Source: Lingula anatina
Lineage: Eukaryota; Brachiopoda; Lingulata; Lingulida; Lingulidae
DNA length: 64,000 nucleotides
Reading direction: 5' to 3'
Assembly (NCBI RefSeq): GCF_001039355.2
Contig: NW_019775390.1
Span: 1 to 64,000 of the forward strand
Part shown: piece by piece, positions 1 to 9,989 of the stretch
Layout: each line of letters opens with the position of its first letter
How positions within the stretch are numbered: position 1 is the stretch's first letter
Made by a program: the position numbers and the translations under genes
Notes under the pieces: model-generated
Databases searched by the model: none
The model's input: only the letters and a program-made list of their open reading frames with translations
What the model was told of the DNA's origin: nothing

Positions 1-949
1 TGCATGGTAATTAGGTAACACACCTGGCTACACATAGAGTGACCCCTCAGTTTTGGATTTAAAATAGTTGGAGAGAAATTAAATATTTTGTAGAACATTT
101 TCTCGACAAAAAATAATATTCCATATTAAGTGGTAACCCTGTATCTACAAATAAATAAATAAATAAAAATAAAATAAATAAATAAATTAATTAATTAATG
201 CAACAAAAATCTCAAAAATTGTAGCAACTATCGCGGACAAAATTTTACCACAAGCGCACAAACTCACAAACAAGCAGAGTAATAGACTTGCAACATTGTT
301 TCCGTAAGTGATGAAAATACTTTTATGATATTTTTCATTTTAAGGGAAAGGGCGAAGAAGCGGGCACAACGAAAACTAAGGAATGGGTACGTGTTCTCTA
401 TACCCTCTCCAGGATTAACCATTGAAATATAATATCAACCATAAAATGAAAAAGAAACTATAGACAATGTGCTTCTAATATGTAAACCATGCTGTTGAAA
501 TGATGAACACATTCTATCTGTAAGTACGTGCATTGCTATCATGTGTGTCTGTAGTCGCCGTCGTCGTCGCCGCAGTGCATTCTCAGAAATAAGTGCAAAA
601 CAGGTTGACCTATTGTTCTTAAAAGATACAGAATAGATGAATATTAGTAAAGGGCAGGTCACCTTTGAAATCAGCTTGATTGGACTTTTTTTCCTAAATA
701 ACATTCAAGATTTCGTAACTTCCGGGGGCTATAAGATATTGTGCATTGTTTGGGCATTGAAAGCAACCTTGACTCTGTTACTTAATTGGGTCCTTTAATG
801 TATAGTAGAAGCCTGAACGACTGTCTCTAAATAATGCACTTCTCTTTTATAGATACACTTTAGAACTTGACTCTACAGCGTTTTTTCTTTTCCTCTGTAG
901 TTTGACATTTTACTCAAAACTGAAGAGATATTGCCATTCTATCCTAACA
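1..949. other. Non-coding left flank before the duplicated array
   Basis: I see no supportable gene here. An A/T-rich simple repeat (aaat/taaat units) runs at about 146-198. The rest is AT-rich sequence that does not match the later duplicated units. Homology to the second unit only begins near 950. Confidence 0.6.
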
Positions 950-1365
950 ATCTAGGAAATGTTGTCCCCGGAAGTTGGTACGTCTTGCAATAACGACGCG
1001 ACATTCGCGGTATTTTGGCGCACATGCAAACGAGACAAAGGTGCCCTACTGCATTATAATTGACAACCTTTTTTTGTTTTTTGTATGTACATTTGACAGT
1101 TTTGTTGCCCTGATTTTCCACATAACGCAAGCAAAACATTGCCTAGCTACCACCGTTTGTATGATGTGCCAAACCGGCAGGTACAATGAAAAAGCGTAAT
1201 TTGAGCCTATCCACTAGTATTGTTAACGATCGCGTCAATGAAAGATTACTAGTAAGGATTGGGTGAGACTGAGTCAACAAGACTAAAGGAGTGCTTGTTT
1301 GAAAGTGAAAGTGCAGTATTGGTTCTCTGCCGTCGGAAAGGCTACCAGTGAGATTAATGCAATAT

Positions 1366-1620
1366 GTGATAGATACAATACGAGTCGCCGAGCTGTACGT
1401 GAAATATTACAAGTGTATTGGCGAGCCGCAGGCGAGCCAATACACGAGTAATTTTCACGTACAGCTCGGCGACGAGTGTTGTATCTGGCTTAAACCACGG
1501 CCTCTGATTGGCTACTACACTAGTAGTGCAACAGACCGTGGAACGCACTCGTACATGACGTGCTTGTATGTCGAATACAGCACGATCGAGTCTTTTGTTC
1601 TACGCGTTAGCCGTGGTTTA
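1366..1620. mobile_element. Foldback (palindromic) MITE inserted in unit A
   Basis: This 255 bp insertion is absent from the matching place in unit B (around 7390-7400). It is flanked by a possible AATAT duplication (1361-1365 and 1621-1625). The left part is a long hairpin: an arm of about 36 bp starting GATACAATACGAGTC near 1372 pairs with its complement ending GTGTTGTATC near 1487. The hairpin loop holds GGCGAGCC twice. A second inverted pair, TAAACCACGG and CCGTGGTTTA, brackets the right part. The ORFs on both strands here are by-products of the palindrome. Confidence 0.75.
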
Positions 1621-1674
1621 AATATTTTTACAAGATATATAGCACCAGCTAGCTTACTGCATGAGTACGTCCAG

Positions 1675-2421
1675 TAGCATTTTTATTATGCTCATTCAGC
1701 CATAATCAGCTTTTCAAACCACTATTCAAGGGGTACGAGAATGGAATACTGATTAGAAATCATCTAGGATGATACAAAGCAAATCTAAAACATTGTCCCT
1801 AGACAAGTCCTAAAAGAGTAAACTCCAATAATGTACACCAATTACAGCTGTTTAGACTATAACATCTCAGACGGTTATAAACAAGAACAGTTTGGTGATA
1901 TATTGTCACAAACATTTTCAATAAAATTCTATGAACGCACCAGAGCGCGTATCCCCCTGTATTCATAGCTACACCGAATAGTTTGACATTGTGTCAGCAG
2001 ACAGCTGCTTTTGTAACGCAAGAAAGGCTTAACATAAAAACTGGTAGCATTTAAATTATGCTCATTCAGCCATAATAAGCTTTTCAAACCACTATTCAAG
2101 GGGTACGCAGATGGAATACTGATTAGAAATCATCTAGGATGATACAAAGCAAAAGTAAAATCTAAAACATTGTCCCTAGACAAGTCCTAAAAGAGTAAAC
2201 TCCAATAATGTACACCAATTACAGCTGTTTAGACTATAATATCTCAGACGGTTATAAACAAGAACAGTTTGGTGATATATTGTCTCAAACATTTTCAATA
2301 AAATTCTATAAACGCACCAGAGCGCGTATCCCCCTGTATTCATAGCTACACCGAATAGTTTGACATTGTGTCAGCAGACAGCTGCTTTTGTAAAGCAAGA
2401 AAGGCTTAACCTAAAAACTGG
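1675..2421. repeat. Local tandem duplication (about 370 bp) upstream of copy A
   Basis: The segments 1675-2044 and 2045-2421 are nearly identical. Both start TAGCATTT and end GGCTTAAC-TAAAAACTGG. Unit B has only one copy (about 7447-7821). The second copy has a 7 bp insertion (AAAGTAA-like). The duplication therefore arose after units A and B separated and doubles part of the upstream region of gene A. Confidence 0.9.
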
Positions 2422-2547
2422 TCAGATCATATTTCCATTTAGACCTTACAAGTTTCAGGGGTGAAATGCGCAGGATATAAACGAAACTTCGTAACCACGC
2501 TGCTAAAGGCGTACTGGTAAGATTAATAGTTTGCCAATAGAAAAAAA

Positions 2548-2656
2548 TTACCGGAACGACAGGGAAGTTAGGCCTGCTGGAATTTAACTGACGCTATTTG
2601 TAACCATCGAATGTTCAAAGACCTCACAAGAATATTGATTTAGTGGGTGTGAACTA
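2548..2656 (+). promoter_or_regulatory. Conserved 5'-proximal block of copy A
   Basis: This stretch just before the ATG is shared with copies B, C and D. Shared motifs include TTACCGGAACGACAGGGAA, TTAGGCCT, GCTATTTGTAACCAT and ACCTCACAAG. The match in diverged copies suggests the core promoter and 5' UTR. I see no TATA box. Confidence 0.5.
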
Positions 2657-4312
2657 ATGATGAAGTGCTTTACAAGGAAGAGCAAATCCACTCTTTGTTT
2701 TCTATATGTTGCAGCTAATTTTGCATTAGCAACTTTTGATATCGCCACTGACTGGTTGGCATACCGAGAAGTTAAAGAATACGACTTTCAGTACCAAGAA
2801 GCAGATGACGCAGGACTGACGCCTTACTTGAACGATTATTATTTTGCTTTTTGTATCGCCGGAACTTTAGTATTTGTGGCACAGGCCATTTATACTATAT
2901 ACTTCTGTTTTGCAATAAGGAAATTTTGCAGGAGGGGTAAAAAAGATCTGAAACAAGAGTGTTTAATTGAACTGGTAATAGCTCTTTTTGCGGAGGCCTT
3001 TGAAGACCTTCCTTTAGCATATTTGACGATAAGAATGTTCTCGACTGGATCATGTTTAGTACGGACAAAAGTTACATCAACTGCAGCTTTCGTGTCAAGA
3101 GCTGCAAGTTTAGCATCAACGGTGTTCAGAGCAGGTTCGTCTTGGTTTAAGGTCTGCAAAGCAGTGCGTAGCTGCAACTGTTGGCAAGTCTTTTTTCGGA
3201 GTTTGTTGTCCATTATAATAACTGTAATATCTATGGCAGCATTTCTTATGGACTTTGCAGCCATATTGGCGATGTTAAACAATGATCGCGCTTTCATCCA
3301 CAATATATTAGGGCATGTGGATGTACACCTGGATAAAACCAACCTGAAAGATGCCAGCTTCGAGTTCGACAAATGGACGGATCCAGCAGGTTGGATTGAT
3401 TCCGAAACTATGTTTAACCTGGCATCCATAGACAGAGACGCTGATATTGCAATAGTTGCGAGGGCCAACATCAACTTTTCACACTCAGCTCATATGAAAG
3501 TGAATAAATCGAGTAAGTTGGAACGAGTCGCCATTTTGACGTACGCCAATGTAGTTTTTGAAGCTGGATCAGGTGGTATGGACATAAGACTCCCATGCAA
3601 CATATTTGGTATCCATGGCAACACGGCAAACACATCGACTGCTCAAACAAGGGCGTTCATAGAGACAACCCCGACCAACCATTCTTCGGACCAGTGGACG
3701 GAGAGAACTACAAATTTTAACCAAGGGACAAACACAGTAATGACCCCTGTCAATAACATATCAACAAGCTTGGAATATCCGTTCAATTCAACTCATTCGT
3801 ACATACCGAACACGACAATAGGACACGCCCCCACAACTACCGATAGCCTCACTTTATCAACCGAAAGCCAAACGTCGGATGCAACGCAGTCTGGAAATTT
3901 GTCCTCAATTCGGAACAACACTTTGAAAACATGTAACGTCGTTTTTCACCTATTGTACATCTCAAGCAAGTCGGCAATATTCTACGACTACAAAATAGAG
4001 ACTCGACGTTCGCCCAGCGATTGTAGTATTCAAAATGATTCGGTAGGTGTGACTTTGGAATTTCAAACGATCATGCCGAATACCAATGTTTCTGACTGGA
4101 CGCCCAATGATCCACCCGGCAACGAAATATTATTCTGTGGAACAAGAAAACCGTATAAACTCGACTTTGGCCTTTTCAAGACTTGTGTTGCCGATTCTGA
4201 GTTCGGGACACTTTCCAAAAACAATATCAAGTTCTGGGAGATACATACAGGTGGCGGAGACGTGGATACCTATCAGTGCTTTGACGTCGGACAATGCAAG
4301 CTGATGACTTGA
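2657..4312 (+). CDS. Multipass membrane protein with Ser/Thr-rich outer domain, copy A (551 aa)
   Basis: This is a single uninterrupted frame of 551 aa starting ATGATGAAGTGC. Hydrophobic segments at about 11-35, 61-88, 101-127 and 181-207 suggest four membrane passes, with an amphipathic stretch at 137-170. Motifs are D28-IATDW at the end of the first segment and EDLPLAYLTIRMFSTGSC at 116-133. The remainder (about 215-551) has many N-x-S/T sites, a TTT/STS-rich mucin-like stretch (325-425) and a cysteine-bearing end (FCGT, TYQCFDVGQC). The DxxTD and ED-P motifs distantly resemble XK-related proteins, but this is inference and I do not recognise a named family. Compared with B, C and D it lacks six residues (AAPFST) after position 395, so the 18 bp deletion is private to A. 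No intron is evident. Confidence 0.85.
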   Translation: MMKCFTRKSKSTLCFLYVAANFALATFDIATDWLAYREVKEYDFQYQEADDAGLTPYLNDYYFAFCIAGTLVFVAQAIYTIYFCFAIRKFCRRGKKDLKQECLIELVIALFAEAFEDLPLAYLTIRMFSTGSCLVRTKVTSTAAFVSRAASLASTVFRAGSSWFKVCKAVRSCNCWQVFFRSLLSIIITVISMAAFLMDFAAILAMLNNDRAFIHNILGHVDVHLDKTNLKDASFEFDKWTDPAGWIDSETMFNLASIDRDADIAIVARANINFSHSAHMKVNKSSKLERVAILTYANVVFEAGSGGMDIRLPCNIFGIHGNTANTSTAQTRAFIETTPTNHSSDQWTERTTNFNQGTNTVMTPVNNISTSLEYPFNSTHSYIPNTTIGHAPTTTDSLTLSTESQTSDATQSGNLSSIRNNTLKTCNVVFHLLYISSKSAIFYDYKIETRRSPSDCSIQNDSVGVTLEFQTIMPNTNVSDWTPNDPPGNEILFCGTRKPYKLDFGLFKTCVADSEFGTLSKNNIKFWEIHTGGGDVDTYQCFDVGQCKLMT

Positions 4313-4589
4313 AAAGTACCTAAAGTAGTAACTTTTTAAAGTTAAAACTATCATTTGAGTTTAATTGCATATTCTTCTCCATTAAAAACTTTGATACAGA
4401 AGTTTAAGTATCTTTATTTATCACATCTTTAAAGACAAAAACGCTCTTATTTTCTTCTTTTGTCCAAATACAATGTATTCCTAACCTGCCAAGGAGACAA
4501 AGAAATCTGTTATTAAGGGTCTTCATTAAAAGTGTCTAATTTTCAACTTACAATTTGCCGATATTAAACATATTTTAATTTTTAAAAAG
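4313..4589. other. 3' flank of copy A
   Basis: This AT-rich sequence is shared with the flanks of B and D. It contains ATTAAA near 4380, which could serve as a polyadenylation signal. There is no gene. Confidence 0.5.
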
Positions 4590-6415
4590 TTGCTTGATGA
4601 GTTTCGACTTCAACTGATGCACAGTCTTCAATTCTTGATATTGAATTAGACAACTTTTTGTGAAAAATATAATCTGCAGTGGACAAATAGCAATTTTGTG
4701 GCTTTAGGTATAACACTTAATGCAAATTTGAAAAATATTGAAGACATAAATTATTCGGATAGACTATTGGAAGTTGAAAGGAAATAACGTGTTGAAATAG
4801 GAGAAATTTAACTCCTTTGGGAAAAATTACAGTAGCGAAAACTCTATTTTTATCCAAATTTACTCACTTATTTCTTTCCTTACCTAAACCAAAAGATGAA
4901 GGATAAAAAGATTGGAAGGCATGTTTTTTAAATTTATTTGGAACAATAAAAGGGATAGGATAGCTAGGAAGGTGCTTATTCAACCAATAGAATGTGGAGG
5001 CTGTCGAATGATTGACAAAGAACCGTTTATATAAAGCTTACAATTAACTTGGATAAGGAAACTAATGACAAGAAATGAAACAGAATGGGTTAGACTTATA
5101 ATAGATACACAAAATATTAATAAAATCGACTTATTGATCGGGGAGACATACTTGGTTAGGTGTGCGGAAAACATGAACAAGAAATCGTTCTTTATCTCGC
5201 AGATTTTAAAAGAGATATCTCGAGTTCAGATACTTTGAAAGATATTTTGAAAAAGCCTATACGGAATAGTTCAGAGGTGATAGTGGATAATTATGATATT
5301 TATTTCAAGTCTTGGAATGACAGGGGTGTAAATATAGTAAATGACCTGTTTGAAAATAGTGGAAAACTGCATTATTTTGAAACATCTAGTTCCCAGTATG
5401 ACATTAAATGTCCGTTTACATCATTTCTCGAAGTTAGGACTGCAATTACACAACGGTGGCCACAGCTAAGGGCAGAAAACGTCAAATTGGCGCTACCCTA
5501 CAGACCTAAATTTATAGAAATAATCTGTAAAGAATCTAAGGGATCGCGGTCAATGTATGATATGTTGATTAAAAATTGTAAACCGGCCTCTGAGGCTAAA
5601 TGGGAGATGAAAATAGATTTTGATGAAAATTTAGACTGGACCTTGATAAATAAATTTATTTTCTACTTTACGAAAGATACGACGGTTTCACTATAGAATA
5701 GTACATAGAATTATTGCAACAAATGAATTTCTAAAAAAAATTAAGGTTAAAGATAGCTCATTGTGTTCTTTCTGTGAAAAGGAAAATGAAAGCACTGACA
5801 TTTGTTCTCTTATTGTGATTTGGTTCAGCCGCTATGGGAAGATTTTAAAAAATTGATAAATGAGAAATCACCCTTGAATATGAATTTTTCTTTAGCAGAT
5901 ATATTGTTTTTGAAAAACGATACAAAATGTGCAGCCATTAATATACTCATACTGGTAACGAAGTATTATATATATGGAAAAAGAATGAATGAAAAAAATT
6001 AGATTTTCAAAATAAACTAAAAATTATTTCGAAATGGAAAAATACATGTATATAAGTAATGGAAAATATGTATATCTATAGAATATACTAACCGATGAAA
6101 TTTGTTAGGTAATTTGTTTCAGTGACCTCTTTATATTGTTTTTATTTCCCACTGTATATATGTTTATATATGTTTACGAAATGCTATATGGTGATTGATA
6201 TTACTGATATTATTGACAATATTTTGTATGATTACTTTGTATGCCTAATAATAATAATAACAAAAAAAGTGAAAAAAGTTATTTTCCAAAATTTTGCTTA
6301 TGTCCTATATGAGTAGTAATACCCATTTGTATATTTTTGGTGTCGAATAGCATTTATCAAACCCAATCATACAATCTTAATCTTTAACCCAATCAGACAA
6401 AAATAATTATCAATA
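4590..6415 (+). mobile_element. LINE 3' fragment (L1/Tx1-like reverse transcriptase tail), unit A
   Basis: Broken frames translate to the C-terminal part of an L1-type reverse transcriptase. Readable pieces include LTPLGKI-type sequence near 4800, a SWNDRGVNIVNDLF stretch near 5310, and a CSFCEK...HxxxxC zinc-knuckle-like tail near 5768-5815. The 5' end, endonuclease and catalytic polymerase core are absent. Stops and frameshifts show it is dead. It is absent at the matching place after copy D, and its copy in unit B shares both ends, so it was inserted before the A/B duplication. Confidence 0.8.
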
Positions 6416-6770
6416 GTATTTTAAAAGCTGTCTGAGAGGCGTTGGTTTTATAACATCATGAAATCTGTAAAAGCATTTGGTGAGATTTAGATATCCATAT
6501 GACACCGTTCGCCCTCTAAAATACCAAAAATTTTCGGGGCTCTTCACCGGACCCCGAACGCTACGCCGGGGGGGGGGAGTCAGCTTCGCATCCGCGGACC
6601 TTTGCATCCCCTACAAATAATCCCGAATCCCATCAACCATTTCTAAATGTATAGAGAAATAACTGAATTTGTAGATGCATATAAATGTATGAAACACGTC
6701 CAGCTCTCCATTTTACGAACTCCCTAGCCATATTTGCAATATCACAAATATAAAGCAGTCTCTGGCTGCA
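6416..6770. other. Shared trailing module of unit A
   Basis: No gene. The part at 6430-6620 includes a G-rich stretch (GGGGGGGGG near 6570) and matches 11850-12020. The part at 6700-6930 resembles 18890-19100 and 26800-27760 (CGATACCAAG-CGCTCT-AGACGTTTTGG). This module therefore recurs downstream of every gene unit. Confidence 0.6.
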
Positions 6771-7948
6771 GTCAACCTGTGGTTTCGGTAACGGACGTGG
6801 GTTCTGAAAACATTTTAAAGTTGTCGCTATCCCACTTTAAACAAAGGCTTTCGTTTTAAAACATTTTCTAATCTTTTTGTTGTTATGTCAAGACCGATAC
6901 CAAGACGCTCTTTAGACGTTTTGGTATACAGAATAAGGGCGCCTAAACAATGTTGTGGCATTGACTGAGTCAATGTTGCAATGTTGTCCCCCGGAAGTGG
7001 GTACGTCTCGCAATAACGTCGCGACATTCGCGGTATTGTGGCGCACATGCAAGGTGTCCTGTTGCATCAAATTGACAACCTTTTTGTGCATCTTTATTTT
7101 CTGCTTTTCGTCTGTACATTTGACGGTTTTGTTGCCCTGATTTTGCACACAACGCAAGCAAATTAGTGCCTAGCTACCACCGTTTGTATGATGTGCCAAA
7201 CCGGCAGGTACAATGAAAAGGCGTAATTTGAGCTTATCCTCTAGTATTGTTAACGATCGCGTCAGTGAAAGATAACTAGTAAGGATTGAGTGAGACTGAG
7301 TCAACAAGACTAATGGAGTGCTTCTGTGAAAGTGAAAGTGCAGCATTGGTTCTCTGCCGTCGGAAAGGCTACCAGTGAGATTAATGCAATATATATTTTT
7401 ACAAGATATATAGCACCAGCTAGCTTACTGCATGAGTACGTCCAGTAGCATTTAAATTATGCTCATTCAGTCATAATCAGCTTTTCAAACCACTATACAA
7501 GGAGTACCCGGACGGAATTCTGATTAGAAATCATCTAGGATGATACAAAGCAAAAGTAAAATCTAAAACATTGTCCCTAGACAAGTCCTAAAAGAGTAAA
7601 CTCCAATAATGTACACCAATTACAGCTGTTTAGACTATAACATCTCAGACGGTTATAAACAAGAACAGTTTGGTGATATATTGTCTCAAACATTTTCAAT
7701 AAAATTTTATAAACGCACCAGAGCGCGAATCCCCCTGTATTCATAGCTACACCGAATAGTTTGACATTGTGTCAGCAGACAGCTGCTTTTGTAACGCAAG
7801 AAAGGCTTAACCTAAAAACTGGTCAGATCATATTTCCATTTAGACCTTACAAATTTCAGGGGTGAAATGCGCAGGATATAAACGAAACTTCGTAACCACG
7901 CTGCTAAAGGCGTACTGGTAAGATTAATAGTTTGCCAATAGAAAAAAA

Positions 7949-8057
7949 TTACCGTAACGACAGGGAAGTTGGGCCTGCTGGAATTTAACTGACACTATTT
8001 GTAACAATCGAATGTTCAAAGACCTCACAAGAATATTGATTTAGTGGGTGTGAACTA
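7949..8057 (+). promoter_or_regulatory. Conserved 5'-proximal block of copy B
   Basis: It is nearly identical to 2548-2656 (TTACCGTAACGACAGGGAAG, then ACCTCACAAG). It is the probable core promoter and 5' UTR of copy B. Confidence 0.5.
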
Positions 8058-9731
8058 ATGATGAAGTGCTTTACAAGGAAGAGCAAATCCACTCTTTGTT
8101 TTCTATATGTTGCAGCTAATTTTGCATTAGCAACTTTTGATATCGCCACTGACTGGTTGGCATACCGAGAAGTTAAAGAATACGACTTTCAGTACCAAGA
8201 AGCAGATGACTCAGGACTGACGCCTTACTTGAACGATTATTATTTTGTTTTTTGTATCGCCGGAACTTTAGTATTTGTGGCACAGGCCATTTATACTATA
8301 TACTTCTGTTTTGCAATAAGGAAATTTTGCAGGAGGGGTAAAAACAATCTGAAACAAGAGTGTTTAATTGAACTGGTAATAACTCTTTTTGAAGAGGCTT
8401 TTGAAGACCTTCCTTTAGCATATTTGACGATAAGAATGTTCTCGACTGGATCATGTTTAGTACGGACAAAAGTTACATCAACTGCAGCTTTCGTGTCAAG
8501 AGCTGCAAGTTTAGCATCAACGGTGTTCAGAGCAGGTTCGTCTTGGTTTAAGGTCTGCAAAGCAGTGCGTAGCTGCAACTGTTGGCAAATCTTTTTTCGG
8601 AGTTTGTTGTCCATTATAATAACTGTAATATCAATGGCAGCATTTCTTATGGATTTTGCAGCCATATTGGCGATGTTAAACAATGAGCGCGCTTTCATCC
8701 ACGAGATATTAGGGCATGTGGATGTACACCTGGATAAAACCAACCTGAAAGATGTCAGCTTCGAGTTCGACAAATGGACGGATCCAGCAGGTTGGATTGA
8801 TTCCGAAACTATGTTTAACCTGGCATCCATAGACAGAGACGCTGATATTGCAATAGTTGCGAGGGCCAACATCAACTTTTCACACTCAGCTCATATGAAA
8901 GTGAATAAATCGAGTAAGTTGGAACGAGTCGCCATTTTGACGTACGCCAATGTAGTTTTTGAAGCTGGATCAGGTGGTATGGACATAAGACTCCCATGCA
9001 ACATATTTGGTATCCATGGCAACACGGCAAACACATCGACTGCTCAAACAAGGGCGTTCATAGAGACAACCCCGACCAACCATTCTTCGGACCAGTGGAC
9101 GGAGAGAACTACAAATTTTAACCAAGGGACAAACACAGTAATGACCCCTGTTAATAACATATCAACAAGCTTGGAATATCTGTTCAATTCAACTCATTCG
9201 TTCATACCGAACACGACAATAGGACACGCCCCCACAACTACCGCCGCTCCATTCAGCACCGATAGCCTCACTTTATCAACCGAAAGCCAAACGTCGGATG
9301 CAACGCAGTCTGGAAATTTGTCTTCAATTCGGAACAACACTTTGAAAACATGTAACGTCGTTTTTCACCTATTGTACATCTCAAGCAAGTCGGCAATATT
9401 CTACGACCACAAAATAGAGGCTCGACGTTCGCCCAGCGATTGTAGTATTCAAAATGATTCGGTAGATGTGACTTTGGAATTTCAAACGATCATGCCGAAT
9501 ACCAATGTTTCTGACTGGACGCCCAATGATCCACCCGGCAACGAAATATTATTCTGTGGAACAAGAAAACCGTATAAACTCGACTTTGGCCTTTTCAAGA
9601 CTTGTGTTGCCGATTCTGAGTTCGGGACACTTTCCAAAAACAATATCAAGTTCTGGGAGATACATACAGGTGGCGGAGACGTGGATACCTATCAGTGCTT
9701 TGACGTCGGACAATGCAAGCTGATGACTTGA
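8058..9731 (+). CDS. Multipass membrane protein with Ser/Thr-rich outer domain, copy B (557 aa)
   Basis: This intact frame has the same layout as copy A: membrane segments at about 11-35, 61-88, 101-127 and 181-207, DIATDW, EDLPLAY, then the glycosylation-site-rich outer domain and TYQCFDVGQC near the end. It keeps AAPFST after residue 395, the ancestral form shared with C and D. By eye I count 15 amino-acid replacements against copy A (for example A51S, A112E, N216E, P375L, G464D) and only about five silent changes. That pattern suggests relaxed or diversifying change since duplication. Function is unknown. A plasma-membrane location is inferred from topology only. Confidence 0.85.
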   Translation: MMKCFTRKSKSTLCFLYVAANFALATFDIATDWLAYREVKEYDFQYQEADDSGLTPYLNDYYFVFCIAGTLVFVAQAIYTIYFCFAIRKFCRRGKNNLKQECLIELVITLFEEAFEDLPLAYLTIRMFSTGSCLVRTKVTSTAAFVSRAASLASTVFRAGSSWFKVCKAVRSCNCWQIFFRSLLSIIITVISMAAFLMDFAAILAMLNNERAFIHEILGHVDVHLDKTNLKDVSFEFDKWTDPAGWIDSETMFNLASIDRDADIAIVARANINFSHSAHMKVNKSSKLERVAILTYANVVFEAGSGGMDIRLPCNIFGIHGNTANTSTAQTRAFIETTPTNHSSDQWTERTTNFNQGTNTVMTPVNNISTSLEYLFNSTHSFIPNTTIGHAPTTTAAPFSTDSLTLSTESQTSDATQSGNLSSIRNNTLKTCNVVFHLLYISSKSAIFYDHKIEARRSPSDCSIQNDSVDVTLEFQTIMPNTNVSDWTPNDPPGNEILFCGTRKPYKLDFGLFKTCVADSEFGTLSKNNIKFWEIHTGGGDVDTYQCFDVGQCKLMT

Positions 9732-9989
9732 AAAGTACCTAAAGTAGTAACTTTTTAAAGTTAAAACTATCATTTGAGTTTTTATTACATATTCTTCTTC
9801 CATTAAAAACTTTGATACAGAAGTTTAAGTATCTTTATTTATCACATCTTTAAAGACAAATTCGCTCTTCTTTTCTTCTTTTGTACAAATACAGTGTATT
9901 CCTAACCTGCCAGGGAGACAAGAAATCTGTTATTAAGGGTCTAATTTTCAACTTACAATTTGCCGGTATTAAACATATTTTAATTTTTA
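9732..9989. other. 3' flank of copy B
   Basis: It matches 4313-4589. A possible ATTAAA polyadenylation signal lies near 9803. There is no gene. Confidence 0.5.

Larger units (their letters stand above)
950..6770. repeat. Tandem segmental duplication, unit A
   Basis: This block holds 5' flank, membrane-protein gene copy A, 3' flank, a LINE tail and a trailing module. Its flank at 955-1070 matches 6975-7080, its gene matches 8058-9731, and its LINE tail matches 9990-11845. The two gene starts are 5401 bp apart. Unit A differs from unit B by an inserted foldback element (1366-1620) and a local duplication of about 370 bp (1675-2421). Boundaries are approximate, judged from where the similarity fades. 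Confidence 0.85.

Noticed and set aside
2890-3474. 194-codon frame on the - strand opposite copy A (and its equivalents in B, C and D) as a gene
   Set aside because: It lies wholly inside the sense coding region, its sequence simply mirrors the sense paralogues, and it has no recognisable domain. Mentioned only as a low-interest observation.
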